Below, piece by piece: positions 8,021-10,795 of a stretch of DNA of 10,795 nucleotides (the stretch's first letter is position 1; every line of letters starts with the position of its first letter). The notes under the pieces are model-generated. The model searched no databases, was not told the DNA's origin, and was given only the letters and a program-made list of their open reading frames with translations. Where the stretch lies: positions 1 through 10,795 of the forward strand of contig JALLPB010003507.1 of NCBI GenBank assembly GCA_036939975.1, read 5' to 3'. Origin of the DNA: Cyclostephanos tholiformis (lineage: Eukaryota; Bacillariophyta; Thalassiosirophyceae; Thalassiosirales; Thalassiosiraceae). Position numbers and translations under genes: made by a program.

Positions 8021-8612
8021 TTGGTCCCCCGAGGGCATCATCGATGTGGCGACGGTATCCGCGGCTGATATGATCATCCCCCGACCGTCGTCCGGGCGTT
8101 GGGACTCCATTAAACTAGGACGCCCGCGAACGAGGAATCGCTCGTATCGGGTGGTTCCGTCATCACCCCCCCCCCCCCCCCCCCCCCCCCTTGTCGAGGA
8201 GCACGAGGTCAACGTTGTCCCCGCCGAACTCGGAGCACTCGTCCATGGTTCCAGTGCCTTCAGGGCAGGGCGCGGTCTGATTAAGGAGAAGCTGCCACGC
8301 ACGATAGCGCCGCGATGATAAACGAGGGATTGGAGGCGGGTGATATTTCGTTGAGGTAATTCATTTCTTATGGATGGATTTTTTTTTAATGTGCGATTGT
8401 TTAATACGGCGGTCAGCCGCGTTGTTACTTAGTTGATGCGTAATCGTTAAGTTTCCGAGTGCTCAACTGTGGGTATCGGGGGAGAGTGCAGGGGAGAAAA
8501 AATCGATTGCAAACACGCATTGGACCTTTACCTCTTCTTAGGTTCGACGGATCCTACGGCTGACAATTCTGCACGGCTTCGCCTTGAATGTAAAAACGTA
8601 TTTCATACATGA
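8021..8612 (+). pseudogene. Decayed partial copy of DXR including part of its intron
   Basis: Bases 8021-8075 closely match DXR 970-1023 (GAGGGCATC, GGCGACGGTATCC). Similarity continues through TCCATTAAACTAGGA (DXR 1069-1083), GCGAACGAGGAATCGCT (DXR 1098 on), CTTGTCGAGGAGCACG (DXR 1143 on), CCCCGCCGA and TTCCAGTGCCTTCAGGGC (DXR 1200 on), CTGATTAAGGAGAAGCTG (DXR 1278 on), and GATAGCGCC...GGGATTGGAG up to the exon 1 end. Two internal stretches of about 55 and 75 nt are missing, and there are frame-changing indels and a C25 run. The donor GT has become GC. Beyond it, intron-like similarity reappears near 8508-8612 (TTGCAAACAC, ACCTCTTCTTA, CCTTGAATGTAAAAAC versus DXR intron 1692-1775). No exon 2 is recognisable. 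It cannot make an enzyme. Confidence 0.85.
8166..8190 (+). repeat. C25 homopolymer inside the DXR pseudogene
   Basis: Twenty-five consecutive C replace the AATCCCCTCG of DXR around 1138-1146, where the functional gene has only four C. The run is flanked by homologous sequence on both sides (TCGGGTGGTTCCGTCATCA before, TTGTCGAGG after), so it expanded in place. Its exact length is unreliable in most sequencing methods. Confidence 0.85.
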
Positions 8613-8899
8613 CTAATGCAAATTAACATGTGATCAGTGCTAATATGAAATTTCAGGCATCTGGATTTTCTTCCTGATCTGATTTTCGTGTGTGAACATC
8701 AAGCTACGTTCTCGACCATTGACTGTTAGTTTATTCGGCTCTCGCACAAGGAATGAGTAAGCACATTCGACACTGGAGTCCACAAGGCACGACATTCACT
8801 GAATAAGTCCCGATCTCTCTCCTAATTCCCAACATAGAACATTGACAGGGCCTCCTCGAGAAAAAAACATGAGTCATATCACTCGACTATGTCCAGTCA
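8613..8899. other. Intergenic stretch without visible feature
   Basis: These 287 bp lie between the end of recognisable DXR-intron similarity and the possible end of the minus-strand lumen gene. The base composition is mixed and AT-leaning, and stops occur in all frames. I looked for a relic of DXR exon 2 after the TTTCAG at about 8652-8657 but found no convincing match. Nothing else stands out. Confidence 0.4.
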
Positions 8900-9641
8900 T
8901 CAGGAGTGGTCCTTTCTTGAGTAGACGACGAGAAACTGACCAGGCGAATAAGAGGTTTGCGATATGAATATCACTGATAGCGTATAGCAATCGACAACAA
9001 TATTGTTGATCCCAACCGGGGCTTCAAAATGATTGCTTCCCTCGCCCATGAAATATCTGACACGCTCAATCTCGTGCGGCCACCTTCGCTGAATCGCCAC
9101 CTCCACGTTTGCCCGTGTCAACATCCGATTGATCACTTCCCCCCCCCGCATCAACGCCGATATCACCATCGTCGAAGTTAAATTTACTCATGAGCGAATC
9201 GACCCTCGCCCTCGCATCATCGGACAAGGCCTTGGATTTCCCCTCGTCGCCAATGTTCCCTATATCGGTACAATACCAAGCCCCGACATTCGTAAAAAAT
9301 CCCGTGTTGCATAATACCTCGTTCCTCTCTTGCAGGGCATGGGCCGCGGGTGGCATCGCCATGTTCGGGACTTGACGGTCCAAGCCGAGAAACCATGGAA
9401 TTATGACTAATGCGGAAGCGACGATGAATCTCTCGCGATCGCGATGATGGTAATTGTGGTCTTCGTCCGAGGCGGCATGCACTGCGGGGCCACGATGATG
9501 TGGACGAGAAACGGACGACGTGACGTCGCGGCATGGGGGGTGAAACGAAGCGAAGGACGGCAGGGCCGACAAGGCCAGGAACGGAATTAGACGTCGAGTT
9601 GGCGATGAGTAGTCGACGCGTTTGCCATGATGTGACGCCAT
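8900..9641 (-). CDS. Probable thylakoid-lumen protein, frame broken at a G9 run
   Basis: The start chosen is the ATG at 9641. It opens onto a signal peptide (RRLIPFLALSALPSFASF, residues 16-33) with an A-S-F plastid-type motif at the cleavage site. A transit-like region is followed by a second hydrophobic segment, RFIVASALVIIPWFLGL (71-87), and an A-H-A cleavage site (100-102): a typical thylakoid-lumen signal, Sec-type because no twin Arg is present. The mature part begins LQERNEVLCNTGFFTNVGA, then YCTDIGNIGDEGKSK, with two Cys (111, 124) that could form a disulphide. Read literally, the frame stops at 9066 (191 residues). With one G fewer in the run at 9139-9147, it continues as EVINRMLTRANVEVAIQRRW and on to a stop at 8900 (246 residues). 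I do not recognise the family. The last 35 residues of the extended version are uncertain. Confidence 0.68.
9139..9147 (-). other. Homopolymer of nine (G on coding strand) at the frame break
   Basis: The coding strand reads GATGC-G9-AAGTGATC. With nine G the downstream frame is Gly/Asp/Ser-rich (GGGSDQSDVDTGKRGGG) and soon stops. With eight G the next residues have ordinary protein composition for about 79 codons. A miscounted base in the run is the simplest explanation. A real frameshift allele, or an unrecognised intron, cannot be excluded. Confidence 0.6.
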
Positions 9642-9890
9642 GGTTGGCAGTTGCACTGCCGACGACCAAGAATCGCTCTGGGAAGGAGAGAGGAGAATGC
9701 AAGTGTCATGTGATGTGTGGGAAAACGCAACACGAGATCGAAACGCGCCAAAAAAATAATTTATCTTCTCTGTGACGTGTCGTCGACGCGAACACGTATC
9801 CAGGAATCGACTTATTATTCCCACACACGTTGTGCATCTCAGCGATGATTCTAAAAACCGAATGCACATAAAAAAAACAACAACAACAGC
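9642..9890. promoter_or_regulatory. Divergent intergenic region, lumen protein / small ORF
   Basis: These 249 bp lie between the minus-strand ATG at 9641 and the + strand ATG at 9891 and would hold both promoters if the small ORF is real. The minus-strand frame is open upstream of 9641, but the extra residues would bury the signal peptide, so I treat this stretch as leader and promoter. An A-rich AAAAAAAACAACAACAACAG stretch (about 9869-9889) directly precedes the + strand ATG. Confidence 0.4.
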
Positions 9891-10178
9891 ATGACCTCGC
9901 CATCGGCATCGGCATCTACCTGTCGAATCGGGACCATCGTCCGGGCGATGTCCTCGTTACATCGCATAGGCTCCGCGACGGTCGCATGCGCACGACGGTG
10001 TTTCTTCTCCCCCTCGTGTTTCCCCCTGACCCTGTGCGGTATACTGATGACGAGCGGCAACGTGGGCTACGCGTGCGCCGAGAGGATCCATCGTCGTTAC
10101 CTGGAGGACTCGACGACGATTTACAATGACGCTCGCTATCGCGAGGATCATCGCGGTCATTTTCATCCACGTGGTTGA
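9891..10178 (+). CDS. Small hypothetical protein, possible single membrane segment
   Basis: This 95-codon frame starts with an ATG in a good context (AACAACAGC-ATG-A) and is GC-rich like the neighbouring genes. The N-terminal half is rich in Ser, Ala and Arg with few acidic residues, as in mitochondrial or plastid presequences. A moderately hydrophobic segment lies at about residues 38-55 (RCFFSPSCFPLTLCGILMTS), followed by a polar tail (AERIHRRYLEDSTTIYNDAR). I recognise no family. It could be one exon of a longer gene, because a splice donor cannot be excluded near the 3' end. An overlapping frame of similar length on the opposite strand makes the strand call uncertain. Confidence 0.35.
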   Translation: MTSPSASASTCRIGTIVRAMSSLHRIGSATVACARRCFFSPSCFPLTLCGILMTSGNVGYACAERIHRRYLEDSTTIYNDARYREDHRGHFHPRG

Positions 10179-10548
10179 ACACCGACCCCACACACACCCC
10201 CCATTTCAATGCGAACGTCCGTGCATGGTCGAATGGATGGCATCGATGTCATGTGTACTATCATTTTGACGCAATTCAATCGCTGGCCATCCATCGGACG
10301 GAGAGACACGTCGATCTCCTCGCGTTGCCAACGATTCGAAGTTGACGAGTTCACGAACACTGGCGATGGCGGTACCATTGTTCGTCGATAAAAGTGAAAA
10401 TAAATGCTTGGCTGGCCTAAAAGGATGCACGTAATTTACCCGGAGATATTCATCAACGGCAATTTTGTAGGATAGTTATTTAGAATGATTAATCATGACG
10501 ATGAACATCCTCTCTGGGAACGTCCTCGTTAGCTATCCGTCCACGCGC
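10179..10548. other. Intergenic region without a convincing gene
   Basis: These 370 bp separate the small + strand ORF from the possible minus-strand gene. The first 210 bp are GC-rich and hold overlapping frames of 60-75 codons on both strands, none with a recognisable motif. The rest is more AT-rich and includes a GATAAAAGTGAAAATAAATG stretch near 10386 that could serve as a polyadenylation region. No RNA gene is visible. Confidence 0.4.
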
Positions 10549-10761
10549 CTACTTGAAATTCGTCACCGCGACATAGTCAGAATACTAACAAAGTTTAATA
10601 GTTAGTAAGCCTTTTATGCACATGAATCCATAATATTCTACCTGTCGTAACCACGACGCACATTCCGATCGTCCTCTCCGGGCTGTCCAGAGGTCGTTCA
10701 TCTTCGTTATCATCTCGTCGATTTGTCGACGGGTCTCGTATTTTTGGGGGACACGTGGCAT
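10549..10761 (-). CDS. Possible small two-exon gene, unknown function (exons 10761-10642 and 10584-10549)
   Basis: Reading leftwards, an ATG at 10761 opens 40 GC-rich codons (MPRVPQKYETRRQIDEMITK, then MNDLWTARRGRSECASWLRQ). They are followed by a donor CAG|GTAGAA, a perfect branch point TACTAAC (10607-10601) and an acceptor GTTAG|TATTC. Splicing out the 57-nt intron joins WLRQ to YSDYVAVTNFK and a TAG, giving 51 residues. The product is basic and helix-prone, with no signal peptide or membrane segment. I do not recognise it. An in-frame stop lies just upstream of the ATG, but a further 5' exon beyond the window edge is possible, so this may be only the 3' end of a larger gene. Confidence 0.45.
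10585..10641 (-). other. Candidate 57-nt intron with TACTAAC branch point
   Basis: Donor GTAGAA, branch TACTAAC and acceptor TTTGTTAG lie in the right order, with the branch adenosine about 18 nt before the acceptor. The stretch is AT-rich between GC-rich flanks. The phase is 0 and the frame is kept across the junction. The TACTAAC word is the main reason to believe it. Confidence 0.5.
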
Positions 10762-10795
10762 GTGTTTATGTCCTTATGCCTTTGTGTGTTTATGC

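Noticed and set aside
7851..8318. 155-codon + strand frame as an independent gene
   Set aside because: Its C-terminal half is the DXR relic read across a C25 run (poly-Pro) and its N-terminal half matches nothing, so it is a chance frame in a pseudogene.
8613..8760. Possible relic of DXR exon 2 after TTTCAG near 8657
   Set aside because: Beyond the AG and a few matching bases, no alignment to the exon 2 start could be sustained by eye.
9642..9869. Extending the lumen protein 76 codons upstream of 9641
   Set aside because: The extension has no motif and would put the signal peptide in the middle of the protein. The ATG at 9641 gives a normal targeting presequence.

Overview
The window looks like nuclear DNA from a diatom (a stramenopile alga with a red-alga-derived plastid), possibly a centric one. 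Three things point there. The MEP-pathway gene near the left end has a bipartite presequence: a signal peptide followed by an A-S-S-F-V-P motif, a variant of the ASAFAP motif used for import into four-membrane plastids. Introns are short with GTGAGT donors and TACTAAC/TACTAAT branch points. A second gene near the right end carries signal peptide, transit region and thylakoid-lumen signal in series. Genes are closely packed and lie on both strands. The species assignment is inference.

Layout from left to right. (1) 1-437 is an AT-rich upstream region. (2) 438-2367 (+) is DXR, 1-deoxy-D-xylulose-5-phosphate reductoisomerase, in two exons with a 418-nt intron, encoding 503 residues. (3) 2368-3354 has no convincing gene but holds a 23-bp direct repeat and a hairpin. 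(4) 3355-5178 (+) is an intronless gene for a BTB/T1-TLDc-T1 protein in which a SAM domain sits inside the second T1 domain. Its start contains an exact 71-nt repeat around a single N, probably an assembly join. (5) 5414-6994 (-) is a multi-pass membrane protein of unknown function with a signal peptide and a poly-Asp stretch. (6) 7391-7844 (+) is a two-exon CENP-X/MHF2 histone-fold gene. (7) About 8021-8612 (+) is a decayed second copy of the middle of DXR that still includes part of its intron. (8) 8900-9641 (-) encodes a probable thylakoid-lumen protein whose frame is broken at a run of nine G. (9) 9891-10178 (+) is a small, uncertain ORF divergent from it. (10) 10549-10761 (-) is a possible small two-exon gene with a textbook short intron.

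The genes do not form an operon or an obvious pathway. DXR and the lumen protein both serve the plastid, CENP-X serves DNA repair and the kinetochore, and the other products are unassigned. I found no mobile element, CRISPR array, rRNA or tRNA. The most informative observations are the intron-bearing DXR pseudogene, the SAM-within-T1 architecture, and two places (the N join and the G9 run) where the assembly rather than biology may explain an oddity.
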